A DNA stretch of 64,000 nucleotides from Ectopseudomonas mendocina (GTDB taxonomy: Bacteria > Pseudomonadota > Gammaproteobacteria > Pseudomonadales > Pseudomonadaceae): assembly GCF_016008875.1 (NCBI RefSeq), contig NZ_JADTQG010000002.1, forward strand, positions 62,001-126,000, given 5' to 3'. A model generated the notes under the pieces. The model was given only the letters and a program-made list of their open reading frames with translations. It did no database searches and was not told where the DNA came from. Shown here piece by piece: positions 9,365 through 17,697 of the stretch; the stretch's first letter is position 1; each line of letters opens with the position of its first letter. The translations under genes were made by a program, and so were the position numbers.

Positions 9365-11047
9365 TCACAGCGTGGACAGGAACGCGCTGCCAGCCTCCTG
9401 CCATTGGGCGATTTCTACGCGGATGCGCTTCTTGTCCAACTTGCCGACGCTGGTCTTGGGAATTTCAGTAACAAGCGCGATCTGCGTGGGAATCGCCCAC
9501 TTGTTGATGTGTCCTTGTTCGACGAAAGGCTTCAGATGTTCCTTGAGCCCCTTGGCATCCAGCCCCTGTTCTTCACGCAGCACCAGCAGTGCGAACGGGC
9601 GCTCACCCCACTGCGGGTCAGGTACGCCGACCACGGCCACTTCACGCACTGCAGGGTGACGACTGATCAGATCTTCCAGTTCCAGCGAGGAAATCCACTC
9701 GCCGCCGGTCTTGATCACATCCTTGATCCGATCACGAATCTCGATGAAGCCCATGCCGTCGATGGTGGCCACGTCGCCGGTATGCAGCCAGCCGTGGGCC
9801 CAGAGTTCTTCGCCCTTCTCCGGCTCGCGGAAGTAGCCCTGGGTCAGCCAGGGCGCACGCAGCACCAGTTCGCCCTGCGATTCGCCGTCACTGGGCAGCA
9901 GCTTACCGTTGGAGTCCATGATCGCAGCCTCCACCAGCGGCACCGGAATGCCGGCCTTGATCCGATAGGTGGTGCGCTCATCCTCACTGCCCGCGCGCAG
10001 TTCCTCGTTGAGATAGGCGCAGGAAATCAGCGGGCAGGTCTCGGACATGCCATAGGCGGCAGTCAACTGAATGCCACGTTCCCTGGCCGCCTCGTACAGC
10101 GAGCGATTAAGGGCGCTACCGCCGATGATCATCTTCATGCCGCCGAAATCGTGGCCCTGCGCACCCGGAGCGCTCAGCACCATCTGCAGGATGGTCGGCA
10201 CGCAATGAGAGAAGTTGACCTTCTCCTCCTTGATCAGACGGCAAAGCATCTCCGGCTCGTAGCGGCCGGGATACACCTGCTTGACCCCGAGCAGGGTGGC
10301 CACATAGGGCACGCCCCAGGCGTGCACATGGAACATCGGGGTGATCGGCATGTAGACGTCGTCGTTGCCCAGCAGGCGAATGCTGTCCAATCCCCCCATG
10401 GTGGTGGCCATGGACAGGGTATGCAGCACCAGTTGCCGATGAGTGAAGTACACGCCCTTGGGGTTGCCGGTGGTGCCGGTGGTATAGAAGGTCGTAGCGA
10501 CCGAGTTTTCGTCGAAGTCGGCGAAGTCGTATTGCGGGCTGGCGGCTGCCAGCAGGCTCTCGTACTCACCGACGAGGTTCGGCAGCGCGGCGCTCTTGTC
10601 CTCGCCATCGGTCAGCAGCAGGGTCTTGTCAACGGTGGTCAGTTGGCCGGCAATGCCGTTGTACAGCGGCACGAACTCGCTGTTGACCAGCACGAAGCGG
10701 TCCTCGGCGTGATTCATGGTGTAGAGGATCTGATCCGGCGACAGGCGAATGTTGATGGTGTGCAGCACAGCGCCGAGCATGGGAATGGCGAACATGCACT
10801 CGAGGTAGCGGTGGCTGTCCCAGTCCATCACCGCCACGGTGTCGCCGGCCTTGACCCCAGCCTCACTGAGCACATTGGCCAGGCGCGCGACACGCTCGTT
10901 GAAGGTCGTGTAGCTGTAACGCAGCTTGTCACGGTAGACGATTTCACGGGTCTTTTCGTACCGGCTGCCGGACAGCAGCAGGCGCTTGATCAGCAGCGGA
11001 TAGGCGTGAGCGTTTTCGGCAGGAGGGATCAATCGGGTCTGCAGCAT
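9365..11047 (-). CDS. Fatty-acid--CoA ligase (AMP-forming, medium/long-chain, AlkK-like)
   Basis: Activates fatty acids to acyl-CoA with ATP; 560 aa from the ATG at 11047, which has AAGGTGA five bases upstream. ANL-superfamily motifs are clear: the P-loop [12 protein letters not shown] at residues 188-199, YGMSETCP around 340, the TGD hinge region ([13 protein letters not shown]) and the C-terminal [11 protein letters not shown] with catalytic Lys in the last 50 residues. The order hprA - ligase - DUF1302 - DUF1329 - LuxR matches P. putida, where the ligase (PP_0763) is annotated as a medium-chain acyl-CoA ligase. The DUF1302/1329 pair downstream probably supplies its substrate. Confidence 0.92.
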   Translation of the reverse strand: MLQTRLIPPAENAHAYPLLIKRLLLSGSRYEKTREIVYRDKLRYSYTTFNERVARLANVLSEAGVKAGDTVAVMDWDSHRYLECMFAIPMLGAVLHTINIRLSPDQILYTMNHAEDRFVLVNSEFVPLYNGIAGQLTTVDKTLLLTDGEDKSAALPNLVGEYESLLAAASPQYDFADFDENSVATTFYTTGTTGNPKGVYFTHRQLVLHTLSMATTMGGLDSIRLLGNDDVYMPITPMFHVHAWGVPYVATLLGVKQVYPGRYEPEMLCRLIKEEKVNFSHCVPTILQMVLSAPGAQGHDFGGMKMIIGGSALNRSLYEAARERGIQLTAAYGMSETCPLISCAYLNEELRAGSEDERTTYRIKAGIPVPLVEAAIMDSNGKLLPSDGESQGELVLRAPWLTQGYFREPEKGEELWAHGWLHTGDVATIDGMGFIEIRDRIKDVIKTGGEWISSLELEDLISRHPAVREVAVVGVPDPQWGERPFALLVLREEQGLDAKGLKEHLKPFVEQGHINKWAIPTQIALVTEIPKTSVGKLDKKRIRVEIAQWQEAGSAFLSTL

Positions 11048-11138
11048 GAAATCACCTTGAGGCACGCTAGGAATTGGTATGCAGCGACTCTAGAGCGGCT
11101 CGCACACTGCTAAATCAGCCCAAAGAATGATTTGCCAC

Positions 11139-11164
11139 GTGACCCTATGGCCACTTTTGGTCAC
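11139..11164. promoter_or_regulatory. Inverted repeat between divergent ligase and thiolase genes
   Basis: GTGACC (11139-11144) and GGTCAC (11159-11164) form a perfect six-base dyad with a 14-base spacer in the 191-bp divergent region. It is a candidate operator for one or both genes; the regulator is unknown. Confidence 0.35.
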
Positions 11165-11238
11165 AGGTTAGAATCGATCCCACCATCCGGTCCTTAAACA
11201 AGCGGTACAGAGCCCACCCTTTCTTTCGAGGTAACACC

Positions 11239-12414
11239 ATGTCCGATATCGTCATCGTCAGCGGCGCACGCACGCCCATGGGCGGTTTTCAAGGCAGCCT
11301 GGCCAGCGTGCCGGCCGTAGAGCTGGGCGCTGCCGCCATTCGCGAAGCGGTCAAGCGCGCCGGGATCGAGCCGACCGACGTGCAGGAAGTGATCATGGGC
11401 TGCGTGCTGCCCGCCGGCCTAAAGCAAGGCCCCGCGCGCCAGGCGTCGCTAAATGCCGGCCTGCCATCTGCCACCGGCTGCACCACCATCAACAAGCTCT
11501 GCGGCTCGGGCATGAAGGCGGTGATGATGGCCTTCGACTCGCTGAAGGCCGGCAGCAACCAGGTGATGATCGCCGGCGGCATGGAAAGCATGTCCAACGC
11601 GCCTTATGTGCTGGAAAAGGCCCGTACCGGTCTGCGCATGGGCCATGGCGAGATCAAGGATCATATGTTCCTCGACGGCCTGGAAGACGCTCGCACGGGT
11701 CGATTGATGGGCTCCTTCGCCCAGGAGACGGCCGACCAGTACGGCATTACCCGCGGGGAGATGGACGCCTATGCCATCGAGTCGCTGCGCCGCGCGCAGG
11801 CTGCGATCAAGGACGGCGCGCTGGACGCCGAGATCGTGCCGGTCACCGTCACCTCGCGTAAGGGCGAATTCGTGGTCAAGGATGACGAGCAGCCGCTGAC
11901 GGCCAACCTGGACAAGATTCCCGCGCTCAAGCCCGCCTTCAAGAAGGACGGCACCATCACCGCCGCCAACGCCAGTTCGATCTCCGACGGCGCCAGCGCG
12001 CTGCTGCTGATGACCGCCGAGGAGGCGGCCAGGCGCGGCCTCAAGCCGATGGCCAAGGTGGTTGCCCATGCCACCCAGAGTCAGGACCCGAGCGAGTTCA
12101 CCCTGGCGCCCATCGGCGCCATGAGCAACCTGCTGAAGAAGACCGGCTGGAACAAGGACGAGGTCGATCTGTTCGAGATCAACGAGGCCTTCGCCATGGT
12201 GACCATGCTGGCCATGCGCGAACACGGCCTGGATCATTCCAAGGTCAACGTCTTCGGCGGCGCCTGCGCCCAGGGCCACCCGGTGGGCTCCACCGGCTCG
12301 CGGATCATCCTCACCCTGATCAACGCCCTGCAGAAGAAAGGCGGCAAACGCGGTATCGCCTCGCTGTGCATCGGCGGCGGCGAAGCCACTGCAGTAGCCA
12401 TCGAACTGCTGTAA
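11239..12414 (+). CDS. Acetyl-CoA C-acetyltransferase (thiolase)
   Basis: 391-aa biosynthetic-type thiolase that condenses two acetyl-CoA or cleaves 3-ketoacyl-CoA. The nucleophilic Cys88 lies in NKLCGSGMKAV, the second motif is NVFGGACAQGHPVGSTGSRI with the catalytic His, and the C-terminal catalytic Cys is in SLCIGGGEA. Length and motifs match AtoB/PhaA-type enzymes. GAGGTAA sits six bases before the ATG. It is divergent from the acyl-CoA ligase across a 191-bp region containing a dyad and is followed at once by a strong bidirectional terminator, so it is monocistronic. A role in fatty-acid or ketone-body turnover is likely; exact chain-length preference cannot be read from the sequence. 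Confidence 0.93.
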   Translation: MSDIVIVSGARTPMGGFQGSLASVPAVELGAAAIREAVKRAGIEPTDVQEVIMGCVLPAGLKQGPARQASLNAGLPSATGCTTINKLCGSGMKAVMMAFDSLKAGSNQVMIAGGMESMSNAPYVLEKARTGLRMGHGEIKDHMFLDGLEDARTGRLMGSFAQETADQYGITRGEMDAYAIESLRRAQAAIKDGALDAEIVPVTVTSRKGEFVVKDDEQPLTANLDKIPALKPAFKKDGTITAANASSISDGASALLLMTAEEAARRGLKPMAKVVAHATQSQDPSEFTLAPIGAMSNLLKKTGWNKDEVDLFEINEAFAMVTMLAMREHGLDHSKVNVFGGACAQGHPVGSTGSRIILTLINALQKKGGKRGIASLCIGGGEATAVAIELL

Positions 12415-12426
12415 GCCCATCCGTTA

Positions 12427-12458
12427 CGAAAGAGCCCCGCAGTCGCGGGGCTCTTTCG
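12427..12458. terminator. Bidirectional terminator between thiolase and lysE
   Basis: A perfect 14-bp stem (CGAAAGAGCCCCGC and its complement) with a four-base loop, flanked by A-rich and T-rich arms, lies between the convergent thiolase and LysE genes and abuts the LysE stop. Confidence 0.85.
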
Positions 12459-13088
12459 TTAGCGCATCTCGGTCAGCGCCAGTTTCACACCGATCCCCAC
12501 CAGCACGGCCCCCATCAGCCGGTCGAACCAGTGCCCCATGCGGGCGAAGCCGGCGCGCACACGTTGCTGGCTGAACAGCCAGGCCACCAGGCAGAACCAG
12601 AACGCGGTGGCCAGTGCCAGATACAGGCCATAACCGGCCTGCACCGCCACCGGCGTATGCGGGTTGATCACCACGGTAAACAGCGACAGGAAGAACAGCG
12701 TCGCCTTGGGATTCAGGCCATTGGTGATGAATCCCGTAACGAAGGCGCCGCGGCCACTGCGCTCGCCTGCAACCAGACTCGGCTCGGCGCTGGCCGGATC
12801 GGCCGGACGCGCACGCAGCGCCTTGAAGCCGACGTAGAGCAGATAAGCGGCCGCCAGCCATTTCAATGCATTGAACAGGACGATCGACTGCGACACGATC
12901 AGGCCGATACCGAGCAGTGAATAGGTGACGTGCACCAGAATACCGGTACCTACCCCCAGAGCCGAGAACAAGCCGGCGCGGCGACCGTAGCCGACGCTCT
13001 CACGCACGACGATGGCGAAATCCGGCCCGGGGCTGGCCACTGCAAGTAAGTGAATCAGGGCAACGGTGAGAAATTCACTCCAGTACAT
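12459..13088 (-). CDS. LysE family translocator (amino-acid exporter)
   Basis: 209-aa inner-membrane protein of the LysE/RhtB exporter superfamily, with about six hydrophobic segments. The family hallmark SPGPDFAIVVRESVGYGRRAG is near the N-terminus and GFITNGLNPKATLFFLSLF in the middle. The ATG at 13088 is preceded by GGAG and gives the normal family length; upstream in-frame codons would add a basic leader not found in the family. It exports amino acids or related small molecules; the substrate cannot be assigned. It is divergent from hprA. Confidence 0.88.
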   Translation of the reverse strand: MYWSEFLTVALIHLLAVASPGPDFAIVVRESVGYGRRAGLFSALGVGTGILVHVTYSLLGIGLIVSQSIVLFNALKWLAAAYLLYVGFKALRARPADPASAEPSLVAGERSGRGAFVTGFITNGLNPKATLFFLSLFTVVINPHTPVAVQAGYGLYLALATAFWFCLVAWLFSQQRVRAGFARMGHWFDRLMGAVLVGIGVKLALTEMR

Positions 13089-13167
13089 GGCGGCTCCGCA
13101 TCGACGATGAAGGTCTGGTAGGCTCGCCAATCTACTCTTGCGACCCTCCTGCGAAAAGGTACAGCTG

Positions 13168-14133
13168 ATGAGCAACAGCCCACGCGCCGTCTTCCTCGAC
13201 CACGCCTCCCTCGACCTTGGCGACCTCGACATGCAACCGCTGCATCAGGCGTTCGCCGAGCTGACCCTGCACGCCCACACGCGTCCGGATCAGGTCGCCG
13301 AACGCCTGCAAGGCGCGCAGGTCGCCATCAGCAACAAGGTGGCGCTGGACGCTGCCACCTTCGCCGCCTGCCCCGAACTGAAGCTGGTGCTGGTGGCTGC
13401 CACCGGCACCAATAATGTCGACTTGAAAGCGGCCAGCGCCCATGGCGTGACCGTCTGCAATTGTCAGGGCTACGGCACGCCGTCCGTGGCGCAGCACACC
13501 CTGATGCTGCTGCTGGCCCTGGCCACGCGCCTGCCGGATTACCAGCGCGATATCGCCGCTGGTCGTTGGCAGCAGGCCAGCCAGTTCTGCCTGCTCGATC
13601 ACCCCATCGTCGAGCTCGAGGGCAAGACCCTGGGCATGCTCGGTCATGGCGAACTGGGCGGCGCCGTCGCCCGCCTGGCCGAAGCCTTCGGCATGCGCGT
13701 ACTGCTCGGCCAGTTGCCCGGCCGCCCGGCGCGCGCCGATCGCCTGCCACTGCACGAACTGCTGCCGCAGGTCGATGCCCTGACCCTGCACTGCCCGCTC
13801 AACGAGCAGACGCGCAATCTGATCGGCGCGCAGGAGCTGGCGCTGATGAAACCACGCGCGTTCCTGATCAACACCGCTCGTGGCGGCCTGGTCGACGAAC
13901 AGGCGCTGGCCGATGCCCTGCGCAGCGGTCATCTCGGCGGCGCAGCTACTGACGTGCTGCTGCAGGAGCCGCCGAAGGACGGCAACCCGCTGCTGGCTGC
14001 AGACATTCCGCGCCTGATCATCACCCCGCACAGCGCCTGGGGCAGCCAGGAAGCGCGCCAGCGCATCGTCGGCCAGATGGTCGAGAACGCAGCCGGCTTC
14101 TTCGCCGGTGCGCCGCTGCGAGTGGTCGGGTAA
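13168..14133 (+). CDS. hprA: D-2-hydroxyacid dehydrogenase (glycerate dehydrogenase / hydroxypyruvate reductase)
   Basis: 321-aa NAD(P)-dependent dehydrogenase interconverting a 2-oxo acid (probably hydroxypyruvate) and a D-2-hydroxy acid. The Rossmann motif GHGELG is at 159-164 and the catalytic triad of the family is visible: Arg238 in NTARGGLVDE, Glu267 in LLQEPP and His288 in ITPHSAW. The ATG at 13168 is preceded by AAAAGG. Followed by rsmC, the same order as PA4626-PA4627 in P. aeruginosa, where the gene is named hprA. Regulation is not visible in the sequence. Confidence 0.88.
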   Translation: MSNSPRAVFLDHASLDLGDLDMQPLHQAFAELTLHAHTRPDQVAERLQGAQVAISNKVALDAATFAACPELKLVLVAATGTNNVDLKAASAHGVTVCNCQGYGTPSVAQHTLMLLLALATRLPDYQRDIAAGRWQQASQFCLLDHPIVELEGKTLGMLGHGELGGAVARLAEAFGMRVLLGQLPGRPARADRLPLHELLPQVDALTLHCPLNEQTRNLIGAQELALMKPRAFLINTARGGLVDEQALADALRSGHLGGAATDVLLQEPPKDGNPLLAADIPRLIITPHSAWGSQEARQRIVGQMVENAAGFFAGAPLRVVG

Positions 14134-14244
14134 GCTGCGCAGCTTTTTAGGGAGCGACGGGCCAGCGTTGCGCTTTAGCGGCAATGCTCCGGTTTCGCGC
14201 TCCCCGGGCCTTATATTTCCGCATCACAGATTTCAGGAAGCACC

Positions 14245-15240
14245 ATGGATCCGCGAAGCGAAGTTCTCCTGCGTCAGGCCGAGCTGTTCGAGGGCGAGCT
14301 GTTGCTGGCCGGCCTGCCGGCCGACGATCTGCTCGGCGCACTGCCGCAGGCGCACGGCTGGACCTGGCATGCAGGCGAACAGGCGCAGCTCGCCGCGCGC
14401 TTTGCCGGCCGCAGTCAGTTCGACACGCAGATGCCCGAAGGTGACTACCGCGCCGCCGTGCTGTTCCTGCCCAAGTCACGCGAGCTGACCGACTACCTGC
14501 TGCAAGCCCTGGCTTCGCGCCTGGCCGGCAAGCCTCTGTACCTGGTCGGAGAAAAACGTGGCGGCATCGAGCGCGCCTCGAAGCAATTGGCCGCCTATGG
14601 CAAACCGCGCAAGCTCGACAGCGCACGGCACTGCCAGCTCTGGTGCGTCGAGGTAGAGCAGGCGCCGCAGGCCCCCGACCTGCATGCCCTCGCGCAGAGC
14701 TACTCACTGCAACTGGCCGATGGCGCACTGGAAATCGTCACCCTGCCTGGCGTGTTCGCCCATGGCCGACTCGATCGCGGTAGCGCGCTGCTATTGGAAC
14801 ACCTGGACGGCCTGCCGGCAGGCCACCTGCTGGACTTCGGTTGCGGTGCCGGCGTGCTCGGTGCCGTGCTCAAGCGGCGTTACCCGGCCAGCGAACTGAG
14901 CCTGCTGGACGTCGATGCCTTCGCTCTGGAAAGCAGCCGTCTGACCCTCGCACGCAATGGCCTTTCGGCCAACCTGATCGCCGGCAGCGGGATAGAATCT
15001 GCACCTGAAGGATTGAGCGCCATCGTCAGCAACCCGCCATTCCATCAGGGCGTGCACACCGACTATCAGGCCAGCGAGAACCTGCTGACCCAGGCTGCGC
15101 GCCATCTGCTCAAGGGTGGCGAGCTGCGCTTGGTGGCCAACAGTTTTCTCAAATATCCGCCACTGATCGAGCGCCACCTCGGCCCTTGCCGCACCCTGGC
15201 CGAGGCCGAGGGCTTCCGCATCTACAGTGCGCGCCGCTAA
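14245..15240 (+). CDS. rsmC: 16S rRNA (guanine(1207)-N(2))-methyltransferase RsmC
   Basis: Methylates N2 of G1207 in 16S rRNA of the 30S subunit using S-adenosylmethionine. The 331-aa protein has the typical two-domain layout: a non-catalytic N-terminal half and a C-terminal Rossmann methyltransferase with [10 protein letters not shown] at 197-206 (SAM binding), [13 protein letters not shown] (ribose-binding acid) and the N2-guanine signature NPPF at 263-266. The start is supported by AGGAAG five bases upstream. It lies downstream of hprA with a 111-bp gap and may have its own promoter. Confidence 0.93.
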   Translation: MDPRSEVLLRQAELFEGELLLAGLPADDLLGALPQAHGWTWHAGEQAQLAARFAGRSQFDTQMPEGDYRAAVLFLPKSRELTDYLLQALASRLAGKPLYLVGEKRGGIERASKQLAAYGKPRKLDSARHCQLWCVEVEQAPQAPDLHALAQSYSLQLADGALEIVTLPGVFAHGRLDRGSALLLEHLDGLPAGHLLDFGCGAGVLGAVLKRRYPASELSLLDVDAFALESSRLTLARNGLSANLIAGSGIESAPEGLSAIVSNPPFHQGVHTDYQASENLLTQAARHLLKGGELRLVANSFLKYPPLIERHLGPCRTLAEAEGFRIYSARR

Positions 15241-15279
15241 GTGGGGTTGCCGACAACGCAACGCTTGGGCACAATGGCG

Positions 15280-15412
15280 CCCGTCCTAGGGGAGTAGTCT
15301 CCCGCGAGCGCCCTGCTCGCCCGGCATGCGTCAACACACTTGCTCCGCAGAGCATGGCGCATGCGACCCAAGGCCTTCACAGAGAGGCCTGCGGTTTGAC
15401 AAGACCTATGGC
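15280..15412 (+). ncRNA. yybP-ykoY manganese riboswitch
   Basis: The leader of the GDT1-family gene carries the conserved blocks of the Mn2+-sensing yybP-ykoY motif (RF00080): GGGGAGTAG at 15289-15297, CGTCAACA at 15329-15336 and the closing AAGACCTATG at 15401-15410. A stem (15429-15437 with 15464-15472) lies between the aptamer and the Shine-Dalgarno and could be the expression platform. Aptamer boundaries are approximate. In this class Mn2+ binding switches on Mn exporters. Confidence 0.9.
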
Positions 15413-15428
15413 ACGCACAACCTCACCC

Positions 15429-15472
15429 GGGGCGGGTAGGTCGTTCGTGTCATAAGCCGTGTCACCCGCCCC
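15429..15472 (+). promoter_or_regulatory. Expression-platform hairpin of the Mn riboswitch
   Basis: GGGGCGGGT (15429-15437) pairs perfectly with ACCCGCCCC (15464-15472), ending four bases before the TAGGAA ribosome-binding site of the exporter gene. It has no U-tract, so translational control is likelier than termination. Confidence 0.5.
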
Positions 15473-15486
15473 CGTTAGGAAACCTG

Positions 15487-16071
15487 ATGCTGGAATCGCT
15501 GTTCGTCCCCACCCTAATCGTTGCCCTCGCCGAAATCGGCGACAAGACTCAGTTGCTCGCCCTGCTGCTGGCCGCACGTTTTCGCCGGCCCTGGCCGATC
15601 ATCTGGGGCATGGTCGTCGCCACTCTGGCCAATCATTTCGCCGCAGGCGCCGTCGGTAACTGGGTCGCTGGGCTCTTCTCACCCGCCACGCTCAGCTGGA
15701 TCCTGGCCGCCAGCTTCGTCGCCGTGGCAGCCTGGACTCTGGTACCGGACAAACTGGATGAGGATGAAGAGTCCGGCCTGAAAAAATACGGCCCCTTCCT
15801 CACCACCCTGATCGCCTTCTTCCTTGCCGAGATGGGCGATAAAACCCAGGTCGCCACCGTCATGCTGGCAGCGCAGTACCCACATTTCCTCCTCGTGGTG
15901 ATTGGCACCACACTGGGTATGCTATTGGCCAACGTGCCGGTCGTGCTGGCGGGTAACTTCGCTGCCGAGCGCCTGCCGCTTACCCTGATTCGCCGGCTGG
16001 CAGCCTGTGCCTTCGCAGCGTTGGCGGTCTATGCCGGCTACCAGGCGATGAAGCTGAGCGGCCTTATCTGA
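15487..16071 (+). CDS. TMEM165/GDT1 family manganese exporter (UPF0016)
   Basis: 194-aa inner-membrane protein with two homologous halves, each carrying the GDT1 signature: AEIGDKTQ at residues 15-22 and AEMGDKTQ at 114-121. The acidic residues of these motifs form the cation site. Bacterial members export Mn2+ (MneA of Vibrio). The internal repeat, about six transmembrane helices and central acidic loop DEDEE are typical. The upstream manganese riboswitch independently supports a Mn2+ role: expression should rise when cytosolic Mn2+ is high. Confidence 0.92.
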   Translation: MLESLFVPTLIVALAEIGDKTQLLALLLAARFRRPWPIIWGMVVATLANHFAAGAVGNWVAGLFSPATLSWILAASFVAVAAWTLVPDKLDEDEESGLKKYGPFLTTLIAFFLAEMGDKTQVATVMLAAQYPHFLLVVIGTTLGMLLANVPVVLAGNFAAERLPLTLIRRLAACAFAALAVYAGYQAMKLSGLI

Positions 16072-16181
16072 CACATCCCTGGCGCCAGCAAACTGGCATT
16101 TCGGCCAATTCCAGCCCCCTCCTGCCTGCTGCTAAAGTACGCGCCACGCCACGTGGCGCGTAGCGCAGACAGGAGGGTGAC

Positions 16182-16625
16182 ATGTCATTGGATGATCGCA
16201 AGAAAGTGGTGCACCAGCATATCGACCTGGTCTGGAACAAGGGTCGCCTGGCACTGGCCGAACAACTGCACAGCAGTGATTTTCTCTATAAAAGCTCGTT
16301 CATTGGCCGCTCGCTCGACAGCACCGGCTTCTCGCGCATGGTGCAGGACATCCGCCACGCCATGCCGGATTTGCAGGTACTGGTCGAGGAATGCATCGCC
16401 GAAGGCTACAAGGTGATGACCTGGAGCACGCTGATCGGCACCATTCAGAAACCCGCCTTGGGCTACCCGCCCAGTGACAAGGTGCTGAGCATTTCGGCCA
16501 TGGCCTTCTGGAGGCTGACGCCCGGCAACGAGATCCAGGAAATCTGCACCATGTTCGACATGGAAAGCTTCCGCGCTCAGTTGGGCCTGCAAACTCGCCC
16601 ACTCGCCGAAACCGCCCTGCCGTGA
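16182..16625 (+). CDS. SnoaL-like ester cyclase family protein
   Basis: 147-aa NTF2-fold protein related to SnoaL-like polyketide cyclases (PF07366). The N-terminus (VVHQHIDLVWNKGRLALAEQ) and the central MPDLQVLVEECIAEGYKVMT block fit the family cone-shaped barrel with its internal pocket. No signal peptide. In this family sequence similarity does not reveal the substrate, and most bacterial members are uncharacterised. The start follows a strong AGGAGGGTGAC. It stands alone between the Mn exporter and a convergent protease gene. Confidence 0.78.
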   Translation: MSLDDRKKVVHQHIDLVWNKGRLALAEQLHSSDFLYKSSFIGRSLDSTGFSRMVQDIRHAMPDLQVLVEECIAEGYKVMTWSTLIGTIQKPALGYPPSDKVLSISAMAFWRLTPGNEIQEICTMFDMESFRAQLGLQTRPLAETALP

Positions 16626-16682
16626 AAACAACAGCCGCGCGCCCTGATGCTCAGGCCGCGCCGCTTTTCCCTGCCGCGGGAC

Positions 16683-17504
16683 TCAACGCCCGGCCTTGGC
16701 CTGCTCGTAAAGTGGCATCACCTTGGGAATCGCCGCCTGCAGCGAAGCGATACGGCTGCTGGACGACGGGTGAGTGCTCATGAACTCGGGCGGCGCGCCG
16801 CCACCGGCTGCCTCCATTTTCTGCCACAGACTGATGGCCGCGTTCGGGTTGTAGCCTGCTCGGGCCGCCAGCTCCAGACCGATCAGGTCGGCCTCGTTCT
16901 CGTTACCACGACTATTGGGCAGCGTCAGGCTGTACTGCACCACGGTATCGGCCAGCGCCATGCTGCTCTCGCCGAGCCCCAGCAAGGCGCCCGCGCCCTG
17001 CCTGGCGACCTGAATTCCGTACGCCTTGGACATCGCCTCACGGCTGTGCTCGCGCAGCGCATGTGCCATCTCGTGGCCCATGATCGCGGCGATCTCGTCA
17101 TCGGTCAGCTTGAGCTGCTCGATGATGCCGCTGTAGAAAATGATCTTGCCGCCCGGGCCACAGTTGGCATTGAGCTCTGGGCTCTTGATCAGGTTGACTT
17201 CCCACTGCCAGTTGGCGGCGTCCGGACGAAACCGCGGCGCCTGCGGAATCAGCCGCCCGGCGACAGTCTGCAAGCGCTTGGCATTGGCGCTGGTCTTGTC
17301 CAGAACACCCTTGCTCGAGGCCTCGCTCAGCGTCTGCTGATAGGACTGTGCGTACATCTGATTGACTTCTTCGGCTGACAGCATGCTGAACATGTACTGC
17401 TTGCGCTCTACGCCAACCGCACCACCGCTGGTGGTGTTGACTGCCTGACAACCGCTTAGCAGCAGCGCCGCCGCTACGCCACTCAGATAAAGAACCTTGC
17501 TCAT
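16683..17504 (-). CDS. M48 family metalloprotease, lipoprotein (LoiP-like)
   Basis: 273-aa zinc endopeptidase anchored as a lipoprotein: the signal peptide ends in the lipobox LLSGC with lipidated Cys19. The zinc motif HEMAH is at 144-148 and the third ligand lies in NENEADLIG further on. It resembles E. coli LoiP/YcaL and the peptidase part of BepA without TPRs, which act in outer-membrane protein quality control. The ATG at 17504 was chosen because AAGGAGGT lies eight bases upstream; a longer reading would bury the lipobox. No operon partner. Confidence 0.9.
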   Translation of the reverse strand: MSKVLYLSGVAAALLLSGCQAVNTTSGGAVGVERKQYMFSMLSAEEVNQMYAQSYQQTLSEASSKGVLDKTSANAKRLQTVAGRLIPQAPRFRPDAANWQWEVNLIKSPELNANCGPGGKIIFYSGIIEQLKLTDDEIAAIMGHEMAHALREHSREAMSKAYGIQVARQGAGALLGLGESSMALADTVVQYSLTLPNSRGNENEADLIGLELAARAGYNPNAAISLWQKMEAAGGGAPPEFMSTHPSSSSRIASLQAAIPKVMPLYEQAKAGR

Positions 17505-17697
17505 CGAGCTACCTCCTTGAATCGGACGCACTATGCTAGGCCGCACCCGCAATGCGAGCAACCGCGCCACTTGCGCGATGGCCGCGCGCCATCTTTGCTG
17601 AATACAACAACAGCCTGTTGGTTAGCATCATCCCATCAAGCTTGATCTGGCACAGCCGATAGGCTGTGGAAGGTGCGTTCTGCATCCGGGAGCTCCC

